A DNA stretch of 64,000 bases. Origin: Torymus aiolomorphi (lineage: Eukaryota; Arthropoda; Insecta; Hymenoptera; Torymidae). Shown here piece after piece: positions 1 through 54,846 of the stretch (position 1 is the stretch's first letter; every line of letters begins with the position of its first letter). The notes below the pieces were generated by a model, which did not search any database, had not been told where the DNA came from, and worked only from the letters and a program-made list of their open reading frames with translations. The stretch lies in assembly GCA_036365515.1 (NCBI GenBank), contig CM070877.1, positions 116,779,321 to 116,843,320 of the forward strand, in the 5' to 3' direction. A program made the translations under genes and the position numbers.

Positions 1-326
1 CTAAATAATTTTTCTTTATTTTTTAAAATATAGGTTGCCGGCCTATTTTTCAAGAAAAAAATTATTGAAAATGATTACTTTTACATTGAGAGTAAATGAC
101 GCCATATAACGCATAACAGGAAGTAATAGTATTACTTGATAAAAAAGTGGGTTTTCAAAAAGAAAAACATAGCTTAAGAAAGATGAAATTAAGCTCTTTC
201 TTTTAAGTTTATCAAATATGTGTCAAGCCGATCTTTTTAAAAAGATTTGGATGATTATAAACACAAATAGCAAACGACATGCATGAGAGCGAGAGAGACA
301 GAACGACGCGTATGGCGTGCGTATGG

Positions 327-361
327 TATAGTTTGTGCTCTGGCTGAGTGCACAAACTATA
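327..361. repeat. short perfect hairpin
   Basis: A 12-bp perfect stem (TATAGTTTGTGC at 327-338 against its complement at 350-361) closes an 11-base loop. It sits among otherwise ordinary AT-rich sequence. The function is unknown. Confidence 0.6.
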
Positions 362-954
362 ACGCGTTAGAGAACTACCTTAAATCAAACAGACATTAAA
401 AATAATAGTAATAAAAGAAGTTTTATGCAATGTCAAATTATTTGTTCGAAACTCACGTCTTTTCTTTGGTTTACTCATGGAAAAAAGCGCTTTTTATTTG
501 AAATTTTTCATTGTATACCTTTCTCAACAAGCGCTTTATAATGATTGTGTAAATAAGCCTTCCTAGCGGAACGAGAACCTACAGCATTTCCTGAATAGCA
601 TTTCTTTTGAATACAATTGGAGAAGCTGGATTATTACAAATTGTGCCGACAGGGTAAGCAAACTACATATTCTGGGACTATATTAAGTAGAGCAAATGGT
701 TTGCTTTAGCATCTCTAAGCAGCTTTGTACTAATAGTGTTTACTTTTACTTCCACTGATTTACGGATGAACTTACTATTGCAATCATTATTATTATCATC
801 ACCATCGCATTTCTGCTTCTTTCTACATCGCCTCTGTAAGTCGAATAGGGAACAATGATTCATTTCATTCAAAATATATTATATTTATGTAGTTTTTCAT
901 AATTGTTTAAAATAGTAAAAAGAATATAAAAATTATAACAACAGCGGTGCAATA

Positions 955-1190
955 ATATATTACGCACCTAGGGAGGAAAAAACTTGGACAGTCCGTATCT
1001 CGTGTAAATTGTCACCCGAGCCGAAGGCGAGGGTGGCAAATACAAGATGTGGGCTGGCCAATTTTACTCCCGTGGTGCGTATACTATTTTTCACCATACC
1101 CGGGCCGAAAATACCACATTCGCGTTTTTGAACCGGGAGCGAAAGTGGCACTTTCGGCCAGGGCATGGTGAAAAAGGACATTTCATAAGA
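955..1190. repeat. palindromic island (family P)
   Basis: GC-richer block in AT-rich DNA. The core 1093-1167 folds on itself: CCATACCCGGGCCGAAAA pairs with the end of the block, and TACCACATTCGC pairs imperfectly with GAGCGAAAGTGG. It is flanked by a TATACTATTTTTC motif that recurs beside the islands at 39.8 and 46.4 kb. It is non-coding; the minus-strand reading frame across it is a by-product of the GC content. Confidence 0.5.
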
Positions 1191-1303
1191 TTAGCTCGAA
1201 CACATGGGGTTTGAAAAAAGTCATTACTAGAAAAAATATGGGTGGTACTCTCTCGAGAATTCTGCCTTTAAATGTGCAACAAAGCTCTAAATAGAATCAC
1301 ATA

Positions 1304-2004
1304 GGGTGACTTCACCAATATCCGAACCGTCACCAGTTAACGAACATTTTCTTTGAATATATGAAAATATCAAGCTTCCTATGTATTGTTTATTGTTACG
1401 TATATGAGAAGTAAATAATAAAGTATGAAAAAATAAGCGACGAGCGGGACGCGAACCCGCGATCTCGAGAATTCTAATCCCGCGCTCTACCACTGAGCTA
1501 ACGACGCGATGCTACGACAAGTGCATCGCGAGCTAGTTATGTTTATGCTGACTGAGTGAGTTCTCGTCTTCCACGTTGTGTCCAACGTCGACGGAAACCT
1601 CCGTGACATTATCTAACATGACGATAATTTTCGAATCTTTGAAAATTTTTATTTCACTTTACATAAAGATTCTGCATAAAAGAAATTATCTTGTTAAGAA
1701 TAAAATCATAAAATCGCTGCTATTGAGTGTTTATTCACTGGCGAATTATTCATTCACTGGCAAAACGTATTTAGATACTAAGATCACCTGTTCATTTACT
1801 GGTTTTTAGGAGATATTTACAGATTTCTTTTAAACAAAATTTCTACTTTTATTCTTTATCTAAAATTTTATCACTGACGTAAAGTTTGAAAATTTTAAAA
1901 TACGAATTAAAAAAGATTTTTGCTTTTAATTCATTTTGAATTCTCTTAACCAAATAACAAAAATTGAAATTTCCTTATTCGTTCATTCACTGGTGAAGTC
2001 ACCC
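1304..2004. mobile_element. 701-bp inverted-repeat element, TA target duplication
   Basis: The termini GGGTGACTTCACCA and TGGTGAAGTCACCC are perfect inverted repeats flanked by TA on both sides (1302-1303 and 2005-2006). This is the hallmark of a non-autonomous Tc1/mariner-like element. Inside are several copies of a TTCATTCACTGG-type motif (about 1725-1800 and 1980-1995) and a tRNA-like sequence at 1437-1508. No transposase frame is present. Confidence 0.75.
1437..1508 (-). tRNA. tRNA-like gene, apparent anticodon AGA, probably a pseudogene
   Basis: On the minus strand the sequence gives a D arm (GCTC/GAGC), an anticodon stem CGGGA/TCTCG with a 7-base loop TTAGAAT, and a T arm GCGGG/CCCGC with loop TTCGCGT. 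A run of six T follows and could stop Pol III. The acceptor stem has two T-T mismatches out of seven. The apparent anticodon AGA (Ser) does not fit the short variable loop expected outside Ser/Leu tRNAs. The A and B boxes look intact, so it could still be transcribed. It lies inside a TIR element, so I treat it as a mobile tRNA-like module and not a housekeeping gene. Confidence 0.5.
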
Positions 2005-2172
2005 TAGGCAAACATGAATTCTTCCGGAATCTCGGGAGTTCATAACCGCAATTGTTTGCCAAAACTCATTCGCAGCACCTCGAGCCGCGTCGACATTCAA
2101 CTCACGGAGAAATAAAATTCCCCAGAAAGTTGAGATCTCAGATAAAATAGTTTGACATAAAAAGTAACGTAC

Positions 2173-46090
<43,918 letters not shown>

Positions 46091-46369
46091 CTGGGAACAG
46101 ACCAATTCATATTATATATATATATATATTAGTAGAGTTTCTCTTTCACCATTATTGTAAGCTTTTATTCAATCATTTTGGGATAATATAGGATAAGTAT
46201 ATCATTATACATATAATTTGTTGTAAAATGAAGGTAACGAACAACTTCAAATGATTAAGATAAGTAAAAAAGATATCATGTTGACTACCCTTGATAGCAC
46301 AAACTGACAAAAAGATAAATCTGCTAGAGGCTAGACCACGGATATTTTGGACTAAACTAAAATATTATT

Positions 46370-46630
46370 TTTTTGTCCTCAGGCCGCAAAATGAATTTTT
46401 GCGGCTCGTATAGAGGCCGCGAAATACTAAATGTAAGGCCTAGACCACAAAATACATTTAGTATTTCGCGGCCTCTATACGGGCCATGAAAAGTCATTTT
46501 GCGGCCTTTGCACAAAAAAATAGTATATGCTACCACGAACGCAAAATGTATCATTCCCTCGAGTGCGAGCTTTGGCGCACCCGCCAAGAATGATACATTT
46601 TGCGTCCTTGGTGCATAATCTACTATTTTT
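46370..46630. repeat. two adjacent palindromic islands (family P)
   Basis: First hairpin: a 29-bp perfect stem (46407-46435 with 46453-46481), starting CGTATAGAGGCCGCGAAATA. Second: a 16-bp perfect stem CGCAAAATGTATCATT (46540-46555) with its complement at 46589-46604, and a GC-rich loop. They are bordered by TAGTATATGCTACC and ACTATTTTTAA. Non-coding. Confidence 0.75.
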
Positions 46631-49510
46631 AATTTACAATGTGACTATGACGTTTCACAAAATGTGATAGAAACTTTATTTGGGGTCGTCAAAAATCTTA
46701 GAAAATACGACTGACCTCGAAAAGGAACAGCAACACCGCAGACAAAATTGCTCCATCACAGGATTTAAAAAAAAATGTTGTTATCAATTTAGTCAACAAA
46801 AAATTTGGCACTACTTGTCCCCTTTAAAACTTATCGTTATTAATAAAAATAATGTAAAATAAACAACAATATTAGAAAATACTGCAATAGATTTATAATT
46901 TGAATTAATAATTACATAATCGTTCTTGTAATACAATATACGAATGCAAATTATGATTACGAAAATCTACTAGTTAATTGTTTAATAAGCTGAAATTGTA
47001 TAAAAACTTATTCTGAGAATATTTCTAGAGAACTTGTTTATATAATACAAATGGCAGCTTTATCAAGTTATGTTTTGTCATCGGATTTTTTAATCGTTCA
47101 GTTACTCAAAAATCATGCTCAATGTTCCCAAGATGACCCCGTCCTTGTTTCAGCTTTTCGTCATGGCTAGCGCACATGAAAAAACGCGAAAATATATTAT
47201 TAAAATAGCAAGAAAAATGATTATTGCGGGAAATTGATGGGCAAAGTTCTCTTCCGCAAGAACCTCACGAAATCGCGAGTAATAAAGCGATAACGTAGAG
47301 TCGCCGCGCAGAGTCGAGAGAGAGAGAGAGAGAACGATACGACATAATTGGACCGGGCAAATTCCTTGAGTGCCCTACGAGAGTTCCGCAAAGCAAATCG
47401 CGGACCTGTAATTGCATCGCGGCAGCCTCATTGCAGTTGCACATGGGCCCTGAACGCTCTACACACGCTCGTATATATACACAGAATCACGTGGCATTCA
47501 CAGTATACGCTTAAAGATGCTCCGGCGCATCCCTCCTTCGCCCGATCCCTTTATCTTCATCTAATAGCTTCTCAAAAATCCTCTCTTGTCTAACTTGCTT
47601 CGCACTCCGACGTTAATAATTCTCGTCAAAATAACGAAAAAATTTTTTCGCGGCCGTCATTATGTGTTTAAAATTAATTTGTATAATTTTTAAGCTAATC
47701 GTCCCACCGAAATGCCTTAGAGATCTTCGCTCGTGAACCGAACCATACACGGAGAGAAAAATTACTAAAACTCATTGAATTTTTACAACGCAACCTATTA
47801 ATTTGATAACAGACTGTGATTCTTGGAAATTATACGAAGAAGTCTAGTCATTTTTTCAACGCCCTAATTTTCACTGCATTGCTTAATTTTTAATTGAAAT
47901 TTCACGTGTAAAAAATATTATTTTCAGTTTCTAAATTATTTCTAAATTTTCTAAATTTTCTTCTGTACCTCAAGGTTTCTATATAGTAACCGACCTCTAG
48001 TTTAATTGCTTGCAAGTTATACTATTATATTTATTCGTAACTCGGTTTTTCTTTGCGAGGCAGTCAGTGAAGATAAACGAAGATTCATTTGAATGAATGT
48101 AGTAAGCAGGTTCTGTTCAACTTGATAATGACACTGAAGTTAGCAGCTCAAGGACGTAGCCTGGTGCTGATACCTTCGGGAAGAAAAAAAAAGTTAGCAG
48201 CTCAGACGTGACAACTGCCAGGGATGAATATAGCATAGGGGGCCCGCCCGAATCAATTTTTTTTCAATTACTGTCATTTTTGACATATTAATAAACCAAA
48301 TTAATCTAAAAAGTAAGAATTGGTTTTGGGAGCCCCTGAAGCATGTTTATTCCTAGTATCTGCCAAATCTGAGCTGCTAACTTCAGCGTCGTAACTTGAT
48401 ACAGCGTACACGTGTTTCCCGTAACGCATATTATATACGCAAAAGACAATCGAAGTATATACATATAAATCTGCACGTTCCATGCATGCACATTATTTTT
48501 GCTTATGTGATTTTTAAGTATTAATTATTACTATTAGTTAAAAAAACTATAGATGAAAATAAAGTCTTTTGTATTATCTTATTTCTATGATTTTGACCAA
48601 TAATTCCTAATGTAGATTTTAATGTACAATCCTTTACAGTTTAAATTGTTGGAACATATTTCAATTTCGAATCATGAGATTAGTTCTATAACCACTGTGA
48701 GCGATTTACGGCATTCAGAATGTAAAACTAATTTTACGTTGTTAAATTCAATAACTTTCTGATAATTGTAAACCCCAAGAGGCTTAAATAAACTGTAAAT
48801 AAACCATTAATATATTCAAATGTAAACAAAAATAAAATTATTTTTGAAAATATTATTTTATTTATTTCATAATTTTATTGATTGCAACCGTTTTAAAAAC
48901 CCGATAACCAAAGTCATAAAGTATATTGCTTTCTCCTAGACTAGGAAGTTTTGTGATGGTGAACAAAATTTTTTTTTTTAAACTAATAGGAATATTGTAC
49001 ACGACATTTACAATCGAAATACACTATTTAAAAAAAATGTCCGTATGGATGTGTGTGTGTGTGTGTGGGTGTGTGGGTGGGTGTGTGTGCGTGGGTGTAT
49101 GTATGTGTGTGCGTGCGGGTATGAAGAAGTACACTGGAAATGCTGAAAAAGTTTTTTAATTTCTTTTGCTTCTCCACGAAAAAAATTATTCCAAAAAATT
49201 ACCATTATAATATGTACTTAACAAAAAACCAAAGGGTATATTTGAATGTTAATATAATCATCTATTATATTAAAAAAATAAAAATCCGACTTTTTTTTGA
49301 CGGCCGCTTCAGAAGGTTAACTGCCCCTCCTAATAAGTAACTTCCGGCCACGCACTTACACCCACGCACTCTGCGTTTTACAGGGTTGAGACTGTCATTT
49401 GTACTTTCAATGTACAATATAATACGTTAAATTAAATCATTACAAAAAAATAAAATATAAACATAACATTTTATTGATATTCTTTAATTTAACAGTACAC
49501 ATTTCATATC
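46631..49510. other. non-coding flank or 5' intron of kuz
   Basis: No exon, RNA gene or complete mobile element is recognised. A single family-B-like end (CACGGAGAGAAAAATTAC at about 47753), a repeated stretch with GTTAGCAGCTCA (48130-48205) and a TG-rich block (49030-49180) are present. Confidence 0.5.
49030..49180. repeat. TG-rich repeat, likely TG-core family
   Basis: GT/GGGTGT core (49050-49115) followed by TTTCTTTTGCTTCTCC, which resembles the hairpin end of the TG-core copies. Confidence 0.45.
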
Positions 49511-49697
49511 GACGGCTGAGAGGAAGAAGAACGTATCTCGACGCGAGGATGAAGAACGACGTATCTCGGCGCTCGGGTGAAGAACGACGTAAGTAGATAA
49601 GCTACACCGATTCTGCCCCCCCCCCCACCACTCGCCCACCAGCCGACCTGTGCAGCGTTCTGATTGGTTGAGACGATCGGGTGAGGCCCCGCCAACT

Positions 49698-49736
49698 TTC
49701 GAGAAGCTTCTACGCCCACCATTTCCAATGACGTCA
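49698..49736. promoter_or_regulatory. regulatory unit L1: heat-shock element and CRE
   Basis: A perfect three-part HSE, TTC-GA-GAA-GC-TTC, at 49698-49710 and a palindromic CRE, TGACGTCA, at 49729-49736. An inverted CCAAT (ATTGG at 49663-49667) lies just outside. The GC box here is altered (CCCCGCCA). Part of a unit of roughly 240 bp repeated twice at each end of the element. Confidence 0.6.
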
Positions 49737-49930
49737 TCAAATAACAATTGTCAGTATATTATTGTCACAATTTTGTATACTAGTCACCCCTGGCGGCGCG
49801 GCGGCGGCGCGACCTAATCTAAAATAACGGTTTTTCAAACTTTTCCTTTTCCAACGGTTTTTCGTCACCGAGACAGGAGAGTTCTGCCCCCCCCCCCACT
49901 CGCCCACCAGCCGACCTGTGCAGCGTTCTG

Positions 49931-50004
49931 ATTGGTTGAGACAGTCGGGTGAGGCCCCGCCCACTTTCGAGAAGATTCTACCCCCACCATGTGCAATGAC
50001 GTCA
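49931..50004. promoter_or_regulatory. regulatory unit L2: CCAAT, GC box, HSE, CRE
   Basis: ATTGG (49931-49935), CCCCGCCC (49955-49962), TTC-GA-GAA-GA-TTC (49966-49978) and TGACGTCA (49997-50004) within 74 bases. The spacing is the same as in the other units. Confidence 0.65.
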
Positions 50005-50385
50005 TCGAATAAAAATTGTCAGTATTTTATTATCACAATTTTGCATGCAGGTCGAATTTTTATTTACTAGTGACCCTCAGCGGCGGCGGCGCGACCTAAT
50101 CTAAAATAACGGTTTTTCAAACTTTTCCTTTTCCAACGGTTTTTCATCATCGAGACTTGATATGATGCTCTATTCTAAAATAACGGTTTTTTTTTGTTTT
50201 CTGTTCCCCATATACAAACGATAAGAGTGAGGGTGTTGATGGAAACCCTCGAAATAATAATTATTTAATATATCTATGATTTCCAAAGATCTATGGGTAA
50301 AAGAAATTAAAACAGTAATATATGATATTCATGAAGTTTATTAAACATAATTTTACAAGTGTTGTGTAAGTTTTCATACTATATT

Positions 50386-51123
50386 AGCATTAAGCGTACA
50401 TTGAATACAGTCTCTTCTTAAAGGTGGTACTACACTCTCTGTAGGATTGTGCTCTCGACAACGTAGACATTTGAGAATTTCTTGATGGCTTTTTAAATAA
50501 TCAGACAGTTTATTCCACGCCTGCTAGATACTGTTTGCTCCAAATGTTGTGAGAAATGCCTTAGGTAGCTGAGCAATATCTGTAGGACTCATAAAGGATA
50601 AATGTTCTGTGCGAAAAAATATCTTGAGAGATCTCTCTAGTGATGGAGTATTATCATGATAAAATTTTCTTAGCAACAGTACATTTCGATATGCACAATT
50701 TGCCTTGTAAGCAAGTCTATGATGTGGACATAGCTACTCCAACACATCAAACTTGAGTTTCTGTAGTGATGGGAAACGCATATCGCTCATATCATATACG
50801 TTAAGGTTGTATTGTTCAAGCCACTGTTTTTTCTCAAGGCCCTTCACATATACGACACTTGCATCATGTAGACTACGCTGTAACACATTTTCCAACTCTT
50901 TATAGGGCAGCTCACCCGAACTCCAAGATAAGCCGTGATAATTACGTTCCAACCAGCAATTTTGACTTGTATACTTCGCTGGAAGTCTACACCACGGTGT
51001 AGATGGCATGAAGGTAAACACCGCTGGTTTCACGTTTCCACTCAGAGGCACAATGGCGAATTCTTTGACAACAAATTCGTTGATGGGTTGCTTGAAACCT
51101 TGCACATCCACCACGTACACCAT
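50386..51123 (-). pseudogene. left-arm copy of the DVQGF protein
   Basis: Inverted copy of the intact frame at 57782-58546. It starts at ATG 51123 (MVYVVDVQGFKQPINEFVVK) and aligns throughout, but has in-frame TAG codons after KFDVLE (near 50731) and near 50523. The copy shows how the right-arm protein originally ended, because the TTAA element is absent here: after CIQCTL the frame reads NANIV and stops at about 50386. It is divergently arranged with the capsid relic; the 131 bases between the two starts may be a shared promoter. Confidence 0.8.
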
Positions 51124-51253
51124 GTTGACTGACTCAGATGGCTTTGCAGGGTCTTTTATACCTTCAGCCCTCTTCCTTAAACTAATTTCTTAATATCCCC
51201 ACTTATGGGATTATATTCGATAATACGGTCGTGTAATATCAAGCAGTAGGCTG

Positions 51254-52070
51254 ATGTATGTGTTGGAAAATTTTCATCTAATTGGACATTTACACTGTGA
51301 CGTGTTCAATCAGCCCAAATTTCTCCTCAACGGCGTAGAAATGAGAGTGAGACTAGTGCGCAGTAAGGACGCCTTCTGTCTCATGGATTCATCTGAAAAT
51401 GGAAAATTTTCCGTAAACATAAAGGAAGCGACGCTTATCGTGCGTCGAGCTAAAATTAGTCCAGGTGTACTGCTCGCTCATGCCAATGCTCTAGCTAAGA
51501 CTACGGCAAAATATCCCATTACCAGGGTTTAAGTAAAGGCTTTCACTATGCATAGCGGTGTCATGGGAGAAACGCTCGATAACGTTATTCTAGGACAGTT
51601 AACCAAAAGAATCATCGTGGGTTTCGCGAAAAACAAAGCATTAAACGGAAATCGCCAACTGAACCCCTTTAATTTTCAACACTTTAACTTAAATTTCTTA
51701 TCGTTCTACGTGGACGGCGTACAGATTCCGAGAAAACCACTTCAGCCACGCTTCACAGGCGATAATAAATTGTACGTTGATTCTTTCCACACTCTCTTCA
51801 GCGGCACCGGTATATACTATATCAATGAGGGAATCGACGTTAGTCGCGTTTCTTACCCGTCAGGCTATTGTCTGTTTGAATTCGATCTAACACCTGACTT
51901 ATCTGCCCATTTTTCCTCCCACTAGAACCTCGTGCGCTCGGGGTCTCTACGAATCGAAGTTCGTTTCGAGGAGGCAATAACCGAAACGGTCAACGGTTAT
52001 TTACGCTGAATTCAACAACGTACTAGAAGTAGATTCCAACCGTCAAATCGTCACAGACTTTAACGCGTAA
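51254..52070 (+). pseudogene. left-arm major capsid relic (F54H12.2-like), 5'-truncated
   Basis: From ATG 51254 it shows FNQPKFLLNGVEMRVRLVRS, AKTTAKYPITRV, NPFNFQHFNLNFLSFYVDGV and LFSGTG, the second half of the double-jelly-roll capsid proteins annotated as F54H12.2-like. Full-length relatives usually have well over 400 residues; the first half is absent, and the divergent gene starts only 131 bases upstream. Breaks: TAA at about 51530, TAG at 51923-51925 and a small deletion near 51998. It cannot make an intact capsid subunit. Confidence 0.8.
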
Positions 52071-52180
52071 GAAGAGGAAGTGTTCAGTGGTGGGGAAAAG
52101 CGAATATTACTCGATGAATCCCAACGCTGGCAGTGTAGTCGGCTTTTCGCTTCGTGACGAACACATCGACATTTCTCATC

Positions 52181-52968
52181 ATGGATTACGTAATAGAAAT
52201 TCAGGGTTTGGGAGACAAGGATAATAAATTTTTACCCAAGGAGGTTGCCATTGTCTCTTTGCAAGGGAACGTCTCGGGACATTGGATAATTAGTCCATCT
52301 CACACATTCGACGAGCTGTCTAGGCAGGCCAGAGTGACCAACGATTATCTTTCATCGAAACTACTTGGAATCCATTGGTTCGATGATGTTATTGGCTTAC
52401 GCAAACTACAACACCACTTTTACAACATTGCCAGAAACGCTGCTAAAATCTACGTGAGAGGCGGCGATACGAGTCGATTCGTTCAATCCATGATGACACG
52501 CAGCATAGTCGACATCGAAGACTATACCACCGAAGGTTTCACCGATATGCAGAGAAGATTCAAAATTGAACATGTATCGCTCACGGATGTATGGATAATC
52601 CGTATAAAAAGTCATACTGCGCTCTCAAATGCGCACATGTAGTCAGAGAGTGGCTTTACTCACTACTACCCGAAGAGAACCGTACAAAATTACCGGAAAA
52701 AAGCAGCGACCTATTTTTTGACGCAATAGAAAATCTCATCTGGAGTAGAAGAAGCCACATCAGATTCGAAATCGGAGGCAGAGACGAAGTCGACGGCGCA
52801 AGCGAGACAGAATACGAAACAGCCAAGGAAGCACGCGGAGAACATGAACACGAATCAGATAGCGAGAGCGTTGGAGGGTCTGAAAGCGAAAACGATCGGA
52901 GTGTACGCGGCTGGTCGGATTCAAAACGTGATGATGATACCAGCCGCCATTGTATGCAATACGGATGA
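52181..52968 (+). pseudogene. left-arm EIQGLG protein (paralogue of DVQGF), frameshifted
   Basis: It begins MDYVIEIQGLGDKDNKFLPK EVAIV, parallel to MEYVVDVQGFKQPINEFVVK in the neighbouring gene. Like it, it has a middle IYVRG segment and a late Cys-rich CALKCAHVVREWL stretch (compare NCAYQNVVLLRKF). A frame change near 52590 separates the first 160 codons from the rest. The tail is Ser/Glu-rich and overlaps the protease frame. The start at 52181 is chosen over an upstream GTG because it matches the paralogue. The function is unknown; a degenerate DnaQ-type exonuclease fold is a guess from the D/E-x-Q start and spacing. Confidence 0.6.
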
Positions 52969-53340
52969 TCACACGAGACCAGGATCACACTGAGTATAGC
53001 CATCTACATAGACAAAAATCGATTTGGAACGTACTTTGACAGGTACGGCTTCCCACCTGTTTCAAGACACCATCTCCAACGACTTAGAAGAAACTGCAAA
53101 AATTTCCGTTGGAACGTCAAGACGCTTCAAAGTATCGATTCAATATACTGCGGACAGTATATTATACTAGTATATGACACAAGAAAGAACGATGCATTAG
53201 TTATCAATTATTATAAAAAAAAATTTCATAGAAATAAGTATAGAAAATGTAAGAAAGTACTAGCTTTTTCAAGCGAACGCTCTCATGGCGAAGGCATATG
53301 TAATCAATCATGTACTCCTAGATTAAGGTATATCCAATAA
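52844..53340 (+). pseudogene. left-arm adenain-like cysteine protease, broken
   Basis: Starts at ATG 52844 (MNTNQIARALEGLKAKTIGV) and resembles adenovirus-type maturation proteases (C5/ULP1-like): GSH before the catalytic His position, GTYFDRYGFPP with the Asp, YCGQY with the Cys. In this arm the Trp after the catalytic His is replaced by TGA and two extra bases follow (about 52990-53000), which breaks the protein in the active site. In the intact family the enzyme trims capsid precursors. The stop TAA is at 53338-53340. Confidence 0.75.
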
Positions 53341-53606
53341 ACAGTATTTAACCGTCAAAAGAGTTTTTGTTTTTTTCAAACCTTTTCCTTTTCCAACGGT
53401 TTTTCATCACCGAGACTTGATACGATGCTCTATTCTAAAATAACGGTTTTTTGTATTTTTCTCTCCCCTCCAATAATACTCAGAAAGCGTGAGTGGGGAT
53501 TGACTAAAAGAACAGTCAAGCACCCAACGCTTACCAGTCGCAGCCGACACTTGCTCCTGAACACTTGGTGAAAGAATTGTTCGCTATTAAAATCAGTATT
53601 GAAAAA

Positions 53607-53861
53607 ATGGACAACTGTCACGGAAAGCCCGGAGCTCTCGCAGAAGTGCCCAACGTTCTGCTAGCCACCACGTACGCTCTTAATAAATCCAACACGAAAA
53701 GAATCTGCGTAGGACTACAACACAGCGGTGGATACTATCAGTCAGTTATAAAGTTTATCACATCTGGTCGTTCGTACAAAAACGTAACGCTCAACGAAAA
53801 TAGCTGGAATGATTTGCAAAACCGATTCGATACAATAACAGCTTATTTTGGTGACGCTTAA
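53607..53861 (+). CDS. loop gene part 1: PC4-like reading frame
   Basis: 85 codons from ATG 53607 to TAA 53859-53861. The first 17 codons lie inside the left arm; the remainder is single copy. The segment KRICVGLQHSGGYYQSVIKF, ending in NVTLNENSWNDLQNRF, resembles the beta-ridge plus helix of PC4/Sub1 ssDNA-binding domains; this is a weak pattern match. The next frame (53862-54410) is in the same phase and directly abuts, so the TAA may be a nonsense mutation within one longer gene. Confidence 0.45.
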   Translation: MDNCHGKPGALAEVPNVLLATTYALNKSNTKRICVGLQHSGGYYQSVIKFITSGRSYKNVTLNENSWNDLQNRFDTITAYFGDA

Positions 53862-54410
53862 ACGTTTTATCAAGACTTTCGAAGACCAACTAAAATTTTT
53901 TTGGACAATCACGATTTAAACTTTACATCGGCATACGGTAACAAATCTATCACAATCGATGAGCGACCACAATCAACACAAGACGAAGACGAACAATCAT
54001 CGTGCAAAAAGAAGAAAAAATATTTCAATAACCCACCAGGCATCGTGATGCAGGAAACTACTTTCGAAGGTCTTCGAAAACAAGGTAATTTAATCAACCT
54101 TCGTTTAGCCATGCTCAAGCAACGAGTCGGTAAAGTCAATCGCACTCTTGACTACATACTCGCATACCTGAAAAATAAACTCCAAGAAGAAGCCGCAGAC
54201 AACATGCAGAACATTCTCAAGGACTTTAAAGCATTCAAACAATACTACACCATTCACAAACTTGACATAGAAGGGTTCATTTCTGAAAACATGGTTGACG
54301 ACAACGATAAGTATAAGAGTGAAGATTTAAATATTGTTCTTGCCGAAATTTACACTTTCGATCTGCCTATGGTTGCTAAAGATATACGCGATTATTTATT
54401 GTCTAAATAA
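53862..54410 (+). CDS. loop gene part 2: lysine-rich 182-codon frame, unknown
   Basis: Open from the TAA at 53859 to TAA 54408-54410 with no ATG near its start, in frame with the preceding PC4-like part. Visible features: FTSAYGNKSITIDER, an acidic stretch DEDEQSS followed by CKKKKKYFNNPPGIV, then a mainly helical, charged C-terminal half ending IRDYLLSK. The stop overlaps an AATAAA (CTAAATAAATATC), which could serve as a polyadenylation signal. I do not recognise the product. Confidence 0.45.
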   Translation, partial: TFYQDFRRPTKIFLDNHDLNFTSAYGNKSITIDERPQSTQDEDEQSSCKKKKKYFNNPPGIVMQETTFEGLRKQGNLINLRLAMLKQRVGKVNRTLDYILAYLKNKLQEEAADNMQNILKDFKAFKQYYTIHKLDIEGFISENMVDDNDKYKSEDLNIVLAEIYTFDLPMVAKDIRDYLLSK

Positions 54411-54532
54411 ATATCGCACAAGTCTTTCTCGAATTAATTGCACTCTACACGAATAATACTTTTATTCAAAACAAAATATAAGCATCGACCCATCCATGCT
54501 CCTCTCCTGTAAGATATACAGACCAACATATT

Positions 54533-54535
<3 letters not shown>

Positions 54536-54611
<76 letters not shown>
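54536..54611. repeat. (CT)n tract in the loop
   Basis: About 76 bases of CT between the two plus-strand loop genes, ending 85 bases before the ATG of the 49-codon frame. Confidence 0.95.
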
Positions 54612-54615
<4 letters not shown>

Positions 54616-54696
54616 AAATCACTATATCTGAGCAGACGATTACTACAAATATTATCACAATCTCACTCCTCTCCTCATTCTTTCACATCCTTCACA

Positions 54697-54846
54697 ATGG
54701 AGAAGACCAACAGTAAAAACTCAGATCGTACACCCCTCCTCAAGGAGGAAAAAAAATCCGTTGCTCAACACTGGAAAGAAATAAAAGAAAAATATTCCAC
54801 TAATACACACTCTGCACCAGAATGCCATGGATACAAGAAATTCTGA
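54697..54846 (+). CDS. 49-codon ORF in the loop, unknown
   Basis: ATG in a good context (CACAATGG), encoding KNSDRTPLLKEEKKSVAQHW and a Lys/Glu-rich stretch to YKKF. It is single copy, near the palindrome centre. An AATAAA follows at about 54960. The length is short enough that chance cannot be excluded. Confidence 0.35.
   Translation: MEKTNSKNSDRTPLLKEEKKSVAQHWKEIKEKYSTNTHSAPECHGYKKF

Larger units (their letters stand above)
1..1303. other. AT-rich flank, probable last intron of kuz
   Basis: No coding sequence is recognised. The last visible kuz exon ends at 2173 with a clean donor in phase 0, so this stretch is expected to be intron or later; no proline-rich cytoplasmic-tail exon is seen on the minus strand here. 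It holds a hairpin at 327-361 and a palindromic island at about 955-1190. Confidence 0.5.
49511..53657 (+). repeat. left inverted arm
   Basis: 4.15 kb. From the terminal repeat inwards: a short terminal array, two regulatory units, 75-bp-unit repeats (about 50100-50190), four gene relics, 75-bp-unit repeats again (about 53376-53450) and the start of the loop gene. It ends at CAACGTT (53651-53657), after which the arms diverge. It is near-identical to the right arm but carries its own stops and indels. Confidence 0.9.

Noticed and set aside
960..1181. 73-codon minus-strand frame as a candidate kuz tail exon
   Set aside because: It coincides with a palindromic island, has no proline-rich ADAM10 tail features and no suitable acceptor in phase 0.
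1999..2172. Read-through extension of the kuz transmembrane exon
   Set aside because: A strong donor (GTACGT) precedes it and the extension runs into the end of a TIR element.
52656..53003. Ser-rich minus-strand frame opposite the EIQGLG gene
   Set aside because: Shadow of the Glu/Ser-rich plus-strand frame; the same shadow occurs in the right arm.
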